Source: Candidatus Trichofilum aggregatum
Lineage (GTDB): Bacteria > Chloroflexota > Anaerolineae > Promineifilales > Promineifilaceae
Assembly (NCBI GenBank): GCA_016716885.1
Contig: JADJUV010000004.1
Location: 1-64,000 of the forward strand
Direction: 5' to 3'
DNA: 64,000 nucleotides
Shown here: positions 26,069-34,225 of the stretch, in pieces
Layout of the letters: every line of letters starts with the position of its first letter
Numbering within the stretch: position 1 is the first letter of the stretch
The notes under the pieces: generated by a model
What the model saw: the letters and a program-made list of their open reading frames with translations, nothing else
Database searches by the model: none
What the model was told of the DNA's origin: nothing
Translations under genes and position numbers: made by a program

Positions 26069-26998
26069 TCATTCTGTCACCTTGTCATCCAGGTAAGCGT
26101 GGCGGAGTTGGGCGGTGAGATCGGTGGTGAGGTTCGCGGCCGCGTTGTCCACATAATCCATCGGAAAATAAAACTCATTCGGGGTCCATTGGTAGGTGGA
26201 GCCATCCTGGTAAACGAAGGTGATGTGATAGAGGCGGCGCGGGATACTGCGTACCGTTCGTATCTCATACCCCATGTCAAAGTCTACGATAAACTGCATC
26301 GGTTGGGTGTGGGTATGGAGCAGAAACCGTTCGGTCATCTGCGTGGCGGTGAAGACGGTGCGGTAGGGCCACGTCCACAGTACCAGATAGATAAAGAGCA
26401 GGCCAAACGGCGCACTGATCAAGCCAAACAGGATCATACCGAGGGGAGCTTCTACCGGGATGGAGCGGGTGATGCCATTCCATATTGCTATTAACCCGAA
26501 TGCCAGCAGCCCGGCTCCCATGAAGAAGGTGATGAAGGGCACGAGGATTTTCCCTTTCAGGACAAGGGGTAACGGGTGCGTGAGGCGGGCGGCGCGGGCT
26601 TGTTGCGCGGCGGGGATGTGGGTCTCGAACGCTCGCATGAGCCGGGCGTCGTCGTTGGCGTATAGCTTGTGCAGGCGGATGGTTCCCTGGACGGTGTGCA
26701 GGGTGATGAACGGGTAGGATTGGGTGACGGCGGTGATGGTGGTGTAGGGGATAGTTTTAGTACCAACCCAACGGTGAATAGTGAGGGACGCGGCCGCGAA
26801 CTCAACCTTTTGTGGTGACGTTGCCAGAGCCAAAAGCCAGTACAGTCCCACCCCCAGCAACGGCCACATCAGGATTAAACCCATCGTTTCGCCTTCTTGC
26901 CGGTAAGCCAGCCAGCCGATAAGGGCCAGCCCCCCAAAGGTGAGGCTGGCAAACAGGCTGAAGAAACGAAAGAGGGGCGCGTAGCGGATTTCTGTCAT
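26069..26998 (-). CDS. Membrane protein with PH-like (bPH) segments, unknown function
   Basis: Protein of 309 residues with two pairs of membrane helices: FFSLFASLTFGGLALIGWLA and LILMWPLLGVGLYWLLALA near the start, and ITFFMGAGLLAFGLIAIW and LISAPFGLLFIYLVLW in the middle. The beta-rich stretch after the first pair (LTIHRWVGTKTIPYTTITAV) and the C-terminal segment look like bacterial pleckstrin-homology-type strands, but that is an inference from pattern only. I chose ATG at 26998 (MTEIRYAPLF); the longer frame from 27097 adds a non-conserved leader. No partner genes point to a role. Confidence 0.7.
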   Translation of the reverse strand: MTEIRYAPLFRFFSLFASLTFGGLALIGWLAYRQEGETMGLILMWPLLGVGLYWLLALATSPQKVEFAAASLTIHRWVGTKTIPYTTITAVTQSYPFITLHTVQGTIRLHKLYANDDARLMRAFETHIPAAQQARAARLTHPLPLVLKGKILVPFITFFMGAGLLAFGLIAIWNGITRSIPVEAPLGMILFGLISAPFGLLFIYLVLWTWPYRTVFTATQMTERFLLHTHTQPMQFIVDFDMGYEIRTVRSIPRRLYHITFVYQDGSTYQWTPNEFYFPMDYVDNAAANLTTDLTAQLRHAYLDDKVTE

Positions 26999-27156
26999 GG
27001 CGACTGGTTGAACCAGAGCCAATTGTATAATGAGGTATTTGAAAGTGGTAGTTAGTAACCGTGCGTTATTAAGGACTGGTGCAGCTTTAGTCGCCACTCT
27101 CTTTTTGCCCGTGAACTTATTCCTGAACGATTATTGTGGATGCAGGCCCCTCTGAG

Positions 27157-27564
27157 TCACTGCTCTTTCACCCGATCCAGGACGGGTTTAACGTCAATAA
27201 TGGGAGTGTTGTCAAAGGCTTCAAGGTCAAGAACTTTGAACCGGGTGGGGCTGGCAATCTCAGCCACACGAACACGATGAATGCCGACCGGGTTGGGTCT
27301 ATCTTGGGAACGGGTGCTAAACACACCGCGTAAAGGGGCGGTTTGGTCATCGCGTGGATATACCGTTAAGGTAGCACGGTCGGCACGATCCAGCCAGGTC
27401 AAAACGAGAACTTCATCGCTTACCTGTATGTCTCTCAATCCTTCCTGAAACGCTGGCTCGAATATGAGCCACGCTTCGGGTGACCCTTCAAAACCCTGTT
27501 TCGGCGCGTGTTCACGGTCAACAAGCGGCGAACTGACATGACCAATCGGTTTGAGGGTGAACAT
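27157..27564 (-). CDS. trmO: tRNA t6A37 N6-methyltransferase TrmO (YaeB/TsaA family)
   Basis: SAM-dependent enzyme that methylates N6-threonylcarbamoyladenosine at tRNA position 37. It has 135 residues, the short form without the C-terminal extension of E. coli TrmO. Family motifs are all visible: LKPIGHVSSP at the start, VLTWLDRADR, GVFSTRSQDRPNPVGIHRVRV, and LEAFDNTPIIDVKP. It stands alone. The upstream gap 27565-27855 shows only degenerate sequence. Confidence 0.92.
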   Translation of the reverse strand: MFTLKPIGHVSSPLVDREHAPKQGFEGSPEAWLIFEPAFQEGLRDIQVSDEVLVLTWLDRADRATLTVYPRDDQTAPLRGVFSTRSQDRPNPVGIHRVRVAEIASPTRFKVLDLEAFDNTPIIDVKPVLDRVKEQ

Positions 27565-27855
27565 AGGGTTCTCTCCTATTTATGAATACCTGTCCCGCCC
27601 CTACGCATCGTCTCCAATTGAGAATTGCTGGCATAACATCTTGTTACTTTCTTTGTTCGTTGTTTGCCTTTGTTATTCTCAGTCGTCGATATTGGCCTGG
27701 AATTGCGAACACGATTAGGAGTACATCGTTACAACAAAATGAACAATGATGGGGCTTCCATGCGCACGAATGACTCATCCCAAGTGGCGTATTCGCGGCG
27801 TTCATAAACCGGCCTAGGTAAGCCGCTTTGTCGTTTCCTATAACGGAAGGGGAGC

Positions 27856-27969
27856 CTAATTTTTGGTAGGTATCTGGCGATACTGGTTCAATTTGCGAGG
27901 GAACATTTCCACATGAACCAGCCAGATAATGACAAGAATGAGCAGGCCAACAAACAAGACGAGATCCAT
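27856..27969 (-). CDS. Small single-pass membrane protein, 37 residues
   Basis: ATG at 27969 is preceded by AAAGGTG about nine bases upstream. The peptide MDLVLFVGLLILVIIWLVHV is one membrane helix, followed by the charged tail EMFPRKLNQYRQ and a TAG stop. An overlapping 111-residue frame (27644-27979) has no helix or ribosome site and looks like a shadow, although the sequence beyond the TAG could be the decayed remainder of a longer gene. No family is recognised. Confidence 0.45.
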   Translation of the reverse strand: MDLVLFVGLLILVIIWLVHVEMFPRKLNQYRQIPTKN

Positions 27970-28036
27970 TTTTAAACACCTTTAAAGAATGGGGATTTTG
28001 TACTTAGATTAGCGCATTTACAGATGGTTCGCGAGG

Positions 28037-28072
28037 GATGGATGGGGAACGCGGCCGCGTTCCCCATCCATC
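28037..28072. terminator. 36-base perfect palindrome centred on GCGGCCGC
   Basis: GATGGATGGGGAACGCGG is followed directly by its exact complement CCGCGTTCCCCATCCATC. The palindrome ends five bases before the stop codon of the PD-(D/E)XK-like gene. With no loop it could form a cruciform or a terminator hairpin on either strand. Confidence 0.85.
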
Positions 28073-28076
28073 ATGT

Positions 28077-29072
28077 TCAGTGCCAGGTTTTATGAACCCA
28101 GATGTATCTCAAGCCAATGTACTCCAGCCAGTCCTGCATTTCTGGTAACTGTTCGGCGGAGAGGGGGCCAAATAGTTGTTCGGTACTGAGGGAGAGGAAG
28201 CGGGATCGCGGCCGCGCTAAATTCCGCCACACATCCATCGCCGTTTTGCCCAGTGTTTTCAGGTTTGCTGAAGTCACTTTATGAAAATCGGTGTTGTGGG
28301 CGGGGGCGATATGCAGGACACTCACGACATCAGCCCCCAACTCTCGTGCCCGTTCCATTTCCTGGGCCAAAAACTGCTGGCGCATCAGTTGGTAGAATGG
28401 CTCGTAAAAGAGGTCGTCAAAGTGAGGCAATAACGCTTTGTTGATAGGGCAATCATCGCGCTCGAAGAGGTGCACGTAGATGTGGGTTCGATCTGTACCA
28501 CTTTTGGCTAATTTAAGCGATGACGGGCTGTATGATTCGGTGTATTTCCACTCAATCAGAACGATTTGTCGTTGGCCGTTTGTGTGCTGGAACATGACCG
28601 CCGCGTCGGCACTGGTGCAATTCGCGCCACGGGTACGTTTGCCATTGCGGGAGATTTTTTCGCCCAGGTAATTCTCCTGGCCGATCCACTCAAAGGCGAC
28701 GTATTGCCCGTTTTCGATGGGGAGCATGGTGTGTAGGGTGGGGAAATGCGGCCGCAACATATCCGCCAGCGCACAAGGTTGATCCGCAAAGGGGAAGAGG
28801 AAATTGACACAACACACCTGTGAGTCACACAGGTGGTTGCTGGGATTGCCCTGTATCGCGTCGTGCCACTTGATCTGGTAGGCCGCGAAATAATCCAGGG
28901 CATTTTGCCGGATGCCAGGAAAAAGATTCTCAGCCGAATGTTCGCGGGGCAAACAGAAGGGACGAAATTTGGTTTTGTAGAGGCCGTCGGCGCTAGCCGC
29001 CTCGGAGAAGGTCGGCGAACTAGCTTTGAACTTTGCCTGTTGACCCTTTTCACTTTCCAGAAATTTGCCCAT
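28077..29072 (-). CDS. PD-(D/E)XK nuclease-like protein (putative restriction-type)
   Basis: Protein of 331 residues. The core shows SADAAVMF...QIVLIEWKYTESY, which fits the PD-(D/E)XK pattern with the E-x-K in IEWKYTE and an upstream Asp. It resembles a group annotated as putative restriction endonucleases (PGN_0703-like, from memory). The N-terminal third (FRPFCLPREHSAENLFPGIR, SQVCCVNFLFP) is repeated as a broken copy at 29840-30193. No methyltransferase is next to it, so a classic restriction-modification pair is not supported. Three GCGGCCGC copies lie in or beside it. Predicted DNA-cutting or repair enzyme; target unknown. Confidence 0.65.
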   Translation of the reverse strand: MGKFLESEKGQQAKFKASSPTFSEAASADGLYKTKFRPFCLPREHSAENLFPGIRQNALDYFAAYQIKWHDAIQGNPSNHLCDSQVCCVNFLFPFADQPCALADMLRPHFPTLHTMLPIENGQYVAFEWIGQENYLGEKISRNGKRTRGANCTSADAAVMFQHTNGQRQIVLIEWKYTESYSPSSLKLAKSGTDRTHIYVHLFERDDCPINKALLPHFDDLFYEPFYQLMRQQFLAQEMERARELGADVVSVLHIAPAHNTDFHKVTSANLKTLGKTAMDVWRNLARPRSRFLSLSTEQLFGPLSAEQLPEMQDWLEYIGLRYIWVHKTWH

Positions 29073-29109
29073 CGTGAACGTCCTTTGACTTGCCAGTGAT
29101 TTTTATCAC

Positions 29110-29533
29110 CTACGAAGGGCTATCTGAGGCCAAAGCGATTTTCAGGAACTCATCAGCAGTGATAATGGCAATGCCTTCGTATACCTGTATTGGCAATAAA
29201 TGACGATGATCACCCGTAACAATGTAATCGCCTGCCCAACAACTGCACATTCCAATACCACATCATCATCTGGACGGCCGAAATGAAAGTCAGCGTCTTG
29301 GGGATAGGAATCAAGCGCAAGAAACCAAGTAAGTCTGCGACTGTGTCTGTGACCATTTCCGCCGAGAAATTGAGCTTGCCTTGTAGTTTCTCTGCCAGTT
29401 CATCCAAAATTTCACGGCAGGTGACGCCTGTCACACTACCGTCACGGGCCAATTCGACACAGCGGTAGGGTTTGCCTTGCCAGCCAGTGGCAGAAAACAA
29501 AATATTGGTGTCAAAGACAACGACATTTGCCAT
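29110..29533 (-). pseudogene. PIN-domain toxin (VapC-like, COG1569 type), two frameshifts
   Basis: Begins MANVVVFDTNILFSATGWQG with the first PIN aspartate, then ILDELAEKLQGKL. Near 29300 the family sequence continues in another frame as DFHFGRPDDDVVLECAVVG. Near 29236 it moves to the third frame as GDYIVTGDHRHLLPIQ and ITADEFLKIALAS, ending TAG at 29110. Two single-base deletions would explain this. The repaired length is 141 residues, normal for the family, with all acidic residues kept (DTN, E, D, GD). It lies two bases after the antitoxin gene. The toxin is probably dead, unless the indels are sequencing errors. Confidence 0.78.
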
Positions 29534-29535
29534 GC

Positions 29536-29775
29536 CTATGCCTCATGCAAAAGATCGTCCACGAATCGTTCTTTCTCGTCATCTGCCATTTGGTCCCAGT
29601 CTCGTCCGCGCTGAAATGCCTGACGCCGCAGTTGGGATTCTGCATAGACCATACGTGCCTTACGCTGACTAAAGGCTTCTTCGGCCAGGGTAAAGAGGGC
29701 CAGCCGACGCTCTGTTGGGGGTAGCTGTTTGACAAGTTCGACGACTTGTTCTTTGGTGACAGTTATTGTGGGCAT
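29536..29775 (-). CDS. Putative antitoxin of the PIN toxin
   Basis: Protein of 79 residues: MPTITVTKEQVVELVKQLPP at the start, then a helical, charged chain with FTLAEEAFSQRKARMVYAES and an acidic C-terminus DDEKERFVDDLLHEA. The size, the start motif and the two-base spacing to the PIN gene match small antitoxins of COG1569-type pairs. No DNA-binding motif is certain. AGGAG-like sequence lies upstream of the ATG. It remains open although the toxin is broken, which is expected when antitoxins decay later than toxins. Confidence 0.72.
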   Translation of the reverse strand: MPTITVTKEQVVELVKQLPPTERRLALFTLAEEAFSQRKARMVYAESQLRRQAFQRGRDWDQMADDEKERFVDDLLHEA

Positions 29776-29839
29776 AGTTAATGCTCCTTTTGTTGGTAGG
29801 TAACAACCAATGGGGGTGAATTATAGCATGGGTGCAAAG

Positions 29840-30193
29840 GGGAACATGGTTTACAGGGTGGGGAAATGCGGCCGCAACATATCCGCCAGCGCACGAGGTT
29901 GATCCGCGAAGGGGAAGAGGAAATTGACACAACAGACCTGCGAACTACAAAGGTGATTACTGGGATTGCGCTCTATAGCGTCATGCCACTTGATCTGGTG
30001 GGAAGCGAAGTAGGCCAGGGCGTTTTGCCGGATGCCGGGGAAAAGATTCTCAGCCGAACATTCACACGGCAAACAGAAGGGTCGAAATTTCGTCTTGTAC
30101 AGCCCATCTACCCGCGCCCCTTCCGAGAAATGGTTGGCTACTTTGCTTGAAACTTGCCTGGTAAACCTTTTCGCTTTCCAGAAATAAACCCAT
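29840..30193 (-). pseudogene. Truncated, frameshifted duplicate of the PD-(D/E)XK-like gene
   Basis: The start MGLFLESEKVYQASFKQSSQ at 30193 parallels MGKFLESEKGQQAKFKASS of the gene at 28077-29072. After a frame change near 30128, similarity continues as DGLYKTKFRPFCLP, AENLFPGIRQNALAYFA and VCCVNFLFPFADQP, then breaks off near residue 110. The catalytic half is missing. DNA similarity runs through the GCGGCCGC at 29868, which is conserved in both copies (28748). This is a decayed tandem duplicate separated by the toxin-antitoxin genes. Confidence 0.85.
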
Positions 30194-30213
30194 TATGTTT
30201 GCCCTTGTTGATT

Positions 30214-31293
30214 TCAAACTTGATATGATTGCTCAACTGCTCTCAACGCCTCAATGATCTCATTCAATTGAGTGAGAAGGGACGTAACCACATCTACTTT
30301 TTCAACATTGGTTGGTATGTACAAGGGTATAAGAAGCTCATCGTACCTGTGAAACAGCTTTGTTGGCTCTTCCATTTCTAAATGAACAAGTTTTTCTTTT
30401 GCGTCCTTGGCGAACACCCATTGTTTTCCCGCTATTTTTTTGATGCCAAACCAGATAGGTGTGGCACGGAGTGACTTCCATAAAGCAGGATTGAATTGAA
30501 GCTTACACCCATGTCCGTAAATAGACATGTATCGCCAATAACCCCCACCGGCTGAAGAAGCCCGAAGATTCTTGGTGGATGCGATTTTCTGAGCCACAAG
30601 AGTATTTACTATTTCATCTACAATCTCACAATACTGAATGATTCTGGTTCCAAAATCGGAAGTCAGTTCTTCCGAACGTATTGGCAAAAAAGCTTCTTCA
30701 TCCATTCGCTCACAAAGACCTTGAAGTTGGACTAAATCGGATAACGTCTCAAGGTCGTTTTCTGCTTTTACTGATTCTTGAATATGATGAATGACAGCGT
30801 GCCAACTCACTAACGACATGGAGCAGGTTTCATCAATGGACGCAACATAAAAATCCCTTGAAACTTTTGTAGTTGCTTGTGGGTTAAGCTTTGCTTCATG
30901 ACATCGCCGTAGTAGTTCCGGCCATATCGTTGGAAAACGCCGTGATGGAGCAATAACGATTAATGAACTACCAGCCTCTTTTTGTAACCGGCGTATATAC
31001 GCGACTGGCTGATTATCCGTTAGACCAGCCCAAAATTTAGCTTCTAAGACAATTGTCAATCGTCCCTGACTGTCTACTCCGATCAAATCAGGAATAGAAC
31101 CATCTTCGCCTCCACTTTGAGTGCGAAATCTTAATTTATTAGGTAGCTGTACTGCTGTTTGGGATAGATAGCGGACTAGTGATTCTTGGGCAATGTGGGA
31201 CCGATTGAGAATAAAACTTAGGGCTTCAGTTGCTAGGTTTTCGGGGCTTTTGCTGAAACTAAATGCAAGATGACCAAATAGACTATGGCTCAT
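30214..31293 (-). CDS. PD-(D/E)XK nuclease-like protein of unknown function
   Basis: Protein of 359 residues. The N-terminal third shows GSIPDLIGVDSQGRLTIVLEAKFWAG, a good PD-(D/E)XK core with Asp in PDL and E-A-K. Downstream, AYIRRLQKEAGSSLIVIAPSRR resembles the following strand and helix. The C-terminal half (WFGIKKIAGKQWVFAKDAKE and a coiled tail) may bind a partner or DNA. Proteins of this kind often act in defence against foreign DNA. The gene is clearly AT-richer than its surroundings and has no GCGGCCGC, so recent transfer is likely. It adjoins the decayed duplicate. The function is inferred from the fold motif only. Confidence 0.6.
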   Translation of the reverse strand: MSHSLFGHLAFSFSKSPENLATEALSFILNRSHIAQESLVRYLSQTAVQLPNKLRFRTQSGGEDGSIPDLIGVDSQGRLTIVLEAKFWAGLTDNQPVAYIRRLQKEAGSSLIVIAPSRRFPTIWPELLRRCHEAKLNPQATTKVSRDFYVASIDETCSMSLVSWHAVIHHIQESVKAENDLETLSDLVQLQGLCERMDEEAFLPIRSEELTSDFGTRIIQYCEIVDEIVNTLVAQKIASTKNLRASSAGGGYWRYMSIYGHGCKLQFNPALWKSLRATPIWFGIKKIAGKQWVFAKDAKEKLVHLEMEEPTKLFHRYDELLIPLYIPTNVEKVDVVTSLLTQLNEIIEALRAVEQSYQV

Positions 31294-31331
31294 GTTTTGC
31301 TCCGGGGTTTAGCTTAATCTTTTTTCATCCT

Positions 31332-31928
31332 TTATCCCTTGTTTTGTTGGTAAAGCTGTTCGGCTTCGATGAGTTCTTCGGGGGTGTTGGCGTTGAAGAA
31401 GGAGAGGCCGCGTGGGTCGTATTGGCGGATGGTGTCGGGGGGGATGGTGAGGACGTGCAGGTCGTCGTAGAAGCTGATGAGGCGTCTGCGGCCGCGCGCC
31501 AACGCCTTCTCCACCGCCGCCAAACACCTTTCCCGGCCATATACTGCGTGCATAGGCTGATAATTCTCTTCCCAAAAGGGCACAACCACATCCGCCTGGG
31601 GGGCCAGGCTCAGCAAATGTTCCAGCAGGGGCCGGTTGAGGAAGGGCATATCGCAGGCCACGATGAGCACATGGGGGTACGCGGCCGCGCGTAAGGCCGT
31701 CAGCATCCCTGGTAACGCCCCCGCCCCCGGCTCCTCATCCGAGGCCATCGCTAAGTTCAAATAAGCATAGTTTTCGGGAAAATTGGTGGTGAGGATGATT
31801 TCATCCCCCAGGCCGCGCACTTTGTCCAGGACATGTTCAATCATGGGTTTGCCCGCCAATGGCACTAACCCTTTGTCCTGCCCCATGCGGCTACTGCGGC
31901 CGCCTGCCTGGATGATGATGGAAATCAT
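31332..31928 (-). CDS. mobA: Molybdenum cofactor guanylyltransferase MobA
   Basis: Transfers GMP to molybdopterin to form the bis-MGD cofactor used by formate dehydrogenases and related enzymes. It has 198 residues, normal. The nucleotide-binding start IIIQAGGRSSRMGQDKGLVPLAGKP is diagnostic, with VLIVACDMPFL and the C-terminal FFNANTPEEL (F-x-N-x-N-T-P-x-E). It is eight kilobases from the FdhD/diaphorase cluster but fits the same pathway. An iterated repeat lies directly upstream of its start. Confidence 0.93.
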   Translation of the reverse strand: MISIIIQAGGRSSRMGQDKGLVPLAGKPMIEHVLDKVRGLGDEIILTTNFPENYAYLNLAMASDEEPGAGALPGMLTALRAAAYPHVLIVACDMPFLNRPLLEHLLSLAPQADVVVPFWEENYQPMHAVYGRERCLAAVEKALARGRRRLISFYDDLHVLTIPPDTIRQYDPRGLSFFNANTPEELIEAEQLYQQNKG

Positions 31929-31933
31929 AAGTG

Positions 31934-32006
31934 AAGAAGGAGACTAAGAGACTGAGAGACTGAGAGACTATAAATCTCTCAGTCTCTTAGTCTCTCAATC
32001 TCTCCC
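31934..32006. repeat. Inverted iterated repeat GAGACTAAGAGACTGAGAG between mobA and the patatin gene
   Basis: Four GAGACT-type words (plus strand) are followed after TATAAAT by their complements CTCTCAGTCTCTTAGTCTCTC. The inverted half forms the last codons and the stop of the patatin gene. The stem could be more than 25 base pairs long. Confidence 0.88.
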
Positions 32007-32791
32007 ATACCCAAATCCGCCTGAATCAGCGGTATCTTCTCGGCCGTCGCGGCCGCGCCCAAGTCCATTATCATAGCCCCGTGGGCGAAGCGCAGGTAAG
32101 TTTTGCCCGAAAGTTGAGGGGTGATGGTGCAATCGGCACTGCGCCAGCCATTGCCGCGCACTAACATTTCCATGGCCGCCAGCCCGCGGTTCAATGGCCC
32201 CAGACGGTGACGATTGGACGATTCCTGGAACACATCAATGGCGATCACATAATCGGCCCCCATTTGCCGCACTACGGAGACAGGCACATTGTTGACAATA
32301 CCGCCATCCCCCAGCAGATGCCCGTTGTGCCAAACCGGGGTGACGATTCCCGGCACGGAACAACTGGCCCGCACCGCTCTGGCCAGGGGGCCACTGTTGA
32401 TAATAACCTCTTCGCCGGTATCTACGTCCAGCGTAGAGACGGCAAAAGGGATAGCTAAATCGGCAAAATGTAGATCACCTAGCATGTGAATCAGCCATCT
32501 CTCTAGTTTTTCAAACGAGACCAATCCCTCGCGGGAAAAGGTGGGTTGGGCAAAGAACGACCAGTTCATCTGCCCGGATAGCTCGCGGATGAGGGGAAGC
32601 GGCACACCGGCGGCATAGAGCGCCCCGATGATGGAGCCGACGCTGGTCCCGGCGATGTAATCCACCGGGATGTGCGCCTGTTCTAGCTCCCAAAGGGCGC
32701 CGACATGAGCAAAACCCCGTATCGCGCCGCCGCCCAGGGCCAGACCTACTTTTTTACATTGGTGAGGGGAAGTTCCGTTTACTGCTGACAT
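31979..32791 (-). CDS. Patatin-like phospholipase (RssA-type)
   Basis: Serine lipid acyl hydrolase of 270 residues. The oxyanion loop is GLALGGGAIRGFAHVG, the nucleophile elbow GTSVG and the dyad aspartate in GDGGIVNNVPV. Length matches bacterial RssA/YlbK proteins. I chose ATG at 32791 (MSAVNGTSPHQ), since the longer frame runs into the CGTGTTGCGTGG repeat. The C-terminus EIERLRD and the stop lie inside the GAGATTGAGAG repeat, exactly as in FdhD, so these residues are repeat-derived. Cytosolic, no signal. Confidence 0.9.
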   Translation of the reverse strand: MSAVNGTSPHQCKKVGLALGGGAIRGFAHVGALWELEQAHIPVDYIAGTSVGSIIGALYAAGVPLPLIRELSGQMNWSFFAQPTFSREGLVSFEKLERWLIHMLGDLHFADLAIPFAVSTLDVDTGEEVIINSGPLARAVRASCSVPGIVTPVWHNGHLLGDGGIVNNVPVSVVRQMGADYVIAIDVFQESSNRHRLGPLNRGLAAMEMLVRGNGWRSADCTITPQLSGKTYLRFAHGAMIMDLGAAATAEKIPLIQADLGMGEIERLRD

Positions 32792-32792
32792 A

Positions 32793-32860
32793 ATACGTGT
32801 TGCGTGGTGCGTAGTTCGTATTACGTACTGCTGACGCAACACGCCATACGCAACACGGTA
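32793..32860. repeat. Intergenic inverted repeat built on CGTGTTGCGTGGTGCGT
   Basis: ATACGTGTTGCGTGGTGCG and GTATTACGTACTG are answered by ACGCAACACGC and ATACGCAACACGG. It is related to 13584-13645 by word, not by long alignment. Confidence 0.75.
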
Positions 32861-34030
32861 TTAAAAATCTACTTCTTTACCGGCAAAGGCGTACCAGAAT
32901 AGTTGCTCGGTGGCCTCGTTGCCGGGTACACGAGGGGTGGTGAGCATGAAGGCGTCCGCGGCCGCGTTGCCTACCAATAGCGCCATCTGTGTTGCCAACT
33001 CGGTCTGGCTAACGGGGTACAGGCTGGTGATGGTGCGGGGCTGGTTGAGGGTCTCTTGCAATTGGCAAATGCGATCTAACAAACTTTGTACGGCCAGCCC
33101 ATCATTCTCAGAACGGGAAAAATTGAGAAAACGGGCCGCGGCCGCGAGCCGTTCCGCACTCTCATTGGCCGCATAGCGCAGGGTATAAGGCAAAAACATG
33201 CCCACCGTGCGCCCATGTGGCGTGTGGTACAACCCACCAAACGCGTGCGCCAACGAGTGAGCAATGCCTAATGAGGCATTGCTCAGGGCAATACCACCCA
33301 TCGTGGCCGCGTTGTGTAAGGCATCGCGGGCTTCCATGTCCGTGCCATCAGCATACGCCTGGGGCAAATAAGTAAACACCAGCCGCATCGCTTCCAGGGC
33401 CAGACCATCGGTGTAAGGGGAATGCCAGGGGGTGATAAACGATTCTAGCGCATGAGCTAACACATCCATGCCCGTATCAGCGGTGATTTGGGGTGGCAAT
33501 TGTTGCACCAGAGAGGGGTCTACGATGGCAATGTCGGGCATTAGTTCGGGGGAAACCAGGGTGAGTTTACGCTGTTCGGCCTGGATGGTGATGACCGTGC
33601 CCATGCTGGCATCGGCCCCTGTGCCAGAGGTGGTGGAGATGGCGATCATGCGGGCCTTGACGTGGGGGCTGAAGGTTTCAAACGGGGTAATGCCTTCGGG
33701 GTCGGTTTGCGGCCGCTCATACAAGAACCAGGCCGCCTTGGCCGCATCCAGGCAGGAACCACCCCCCAGGCCAATCACCCATTGCGGCCGATAAGCTAAG
33801 AGCTGATCCCTAATCTTGATAATCGTTTCCAGGGCGGGATCAGGTTCTACCTCTGCAAAAATTTGGTAAGCTAACGCGGCCGCATCCAGCCGCGTGGTGA
33901 TGCGCTCCGCCAGGCCAAGCTGGATGATGTTGGCATCGGTAATGACAAACGCGCGTTCTCCGGTGAGAAGCTCCAGGCGATTGAGGGCATCTTCCCCAAA
34001 GACGATTTCAGGGCAACGGAAAGTCCACAT
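32861..34030 (-). CDS. Iron-containing alcohol dehydrogenase
   Basis: Group III alcohol dehydrogenase of 389 residues. NAD-binding GGGSCLDAAKAAW follows VIGLGG. The metal-binding region shows DVLAHALESFITPWHSP with the first His ligand, and the downstream family signature SNASLGIAHSLAHAFGGLYHTPHGRTVG supplies the other histidines. Length is standard. I chose ATG at 34030 (MWTFRCPEIVFG), because the N-terminus VFGEDALNRL is the family start and the upstream frame is low-complexity sequence. Substrate (ethanol, 1,3-propanediol, butanol) cannot be told. Confidence 0.93.
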   Translation of the reverse strand: MWTFRCPEIVFGEDALNRLELLTGERAFVITDANIIQLGLAERITTRLDAAALAYQIFAEVEPDPALETIIKIRDQLLAYRPQWVIGLGGGSCLDAAKAAWFLYERPQTDPEGITPFETFSPHVKARMIAISTTSGTGADASMGTVITIQAEQRKLTLVSPELMPDIAIVDPSLVQQLPPQITADTGMDVLAHALESFITPWHSPYTDGLALEAMRLVFTYLPQAYADGTDMEARDALHNAATMGGIALSNASLGIAHSLAHAFGGLYHTPHGRTVGMFLPYTLRYAANESAERLAAAARFLNFSRSENDGLAVQSLLDRICQLQETLNQPRTITSLYPVSQTELATQMALLVGNAAADAFMLTTPRVPGNEATEQLFWYAFAGKEVDF

Positions 34031-34035
34031 GGTAA

Positions 34036-34222
34036 ACGAAGCGAGTAGCGAGTAAGCGAGTAAGCGAGTTATTTGTTGTGAAGGCCCCGCGGGGGGGGGC
34101 GGGCGCCCGCGGGCCCCCACGCGCACAAAAAAAAAAGCCCCTAAATGATTATCTGAACGCGCGAGTGGCGGGTCAGCTTTGGCTGATAGCTGACCTGCTG
34201 ATTAGCTGACTAGCTGATAGCT
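34036..34222. repeat. Low-complexity gap: AGCGAGTA words, G9 and A10 runs, AGCTGA words
   Basis: GAAGCGAGTAGCGAGTAAGC (34036 onward) is followed by a 9-G run (34091-34099), the palindrome GCGGGCGCCCGC and a 10-A run (34127-34136). GCTGATAGCTGACC, GCTGATTAGCTGAC and TAGCTGATAGC follow (34178-34220). The G- and A-runs look like a poorly resolved assembly position or a very unusual insertion between two iterated-word repeats. Confidence 0.6.
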
Positions 34223-34225
34223 AAC

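Noticed and set aside
27644..27979. A 111-residue minus frame beginning MFKNGSRLVCW
   Set aside because: It has no ribosome site, an unusual composition (many Cys, His) and overlaps a better small membrane-protein frame starting at 27969.
28077..29775. A complete restriction-modification or toxin-antitoxin defence system
   Set aside because: No methyltransferase or specificity subunit is present, and the PIN toxin needs two frame corrections.
34036..34222. A short coding frame through the G-rich stretch extending the alcohol dehydrogenase
   Set aside because: The frame is low-complexity (GRPPPPAGPS) and the conserved N-terminus begins at 34030.
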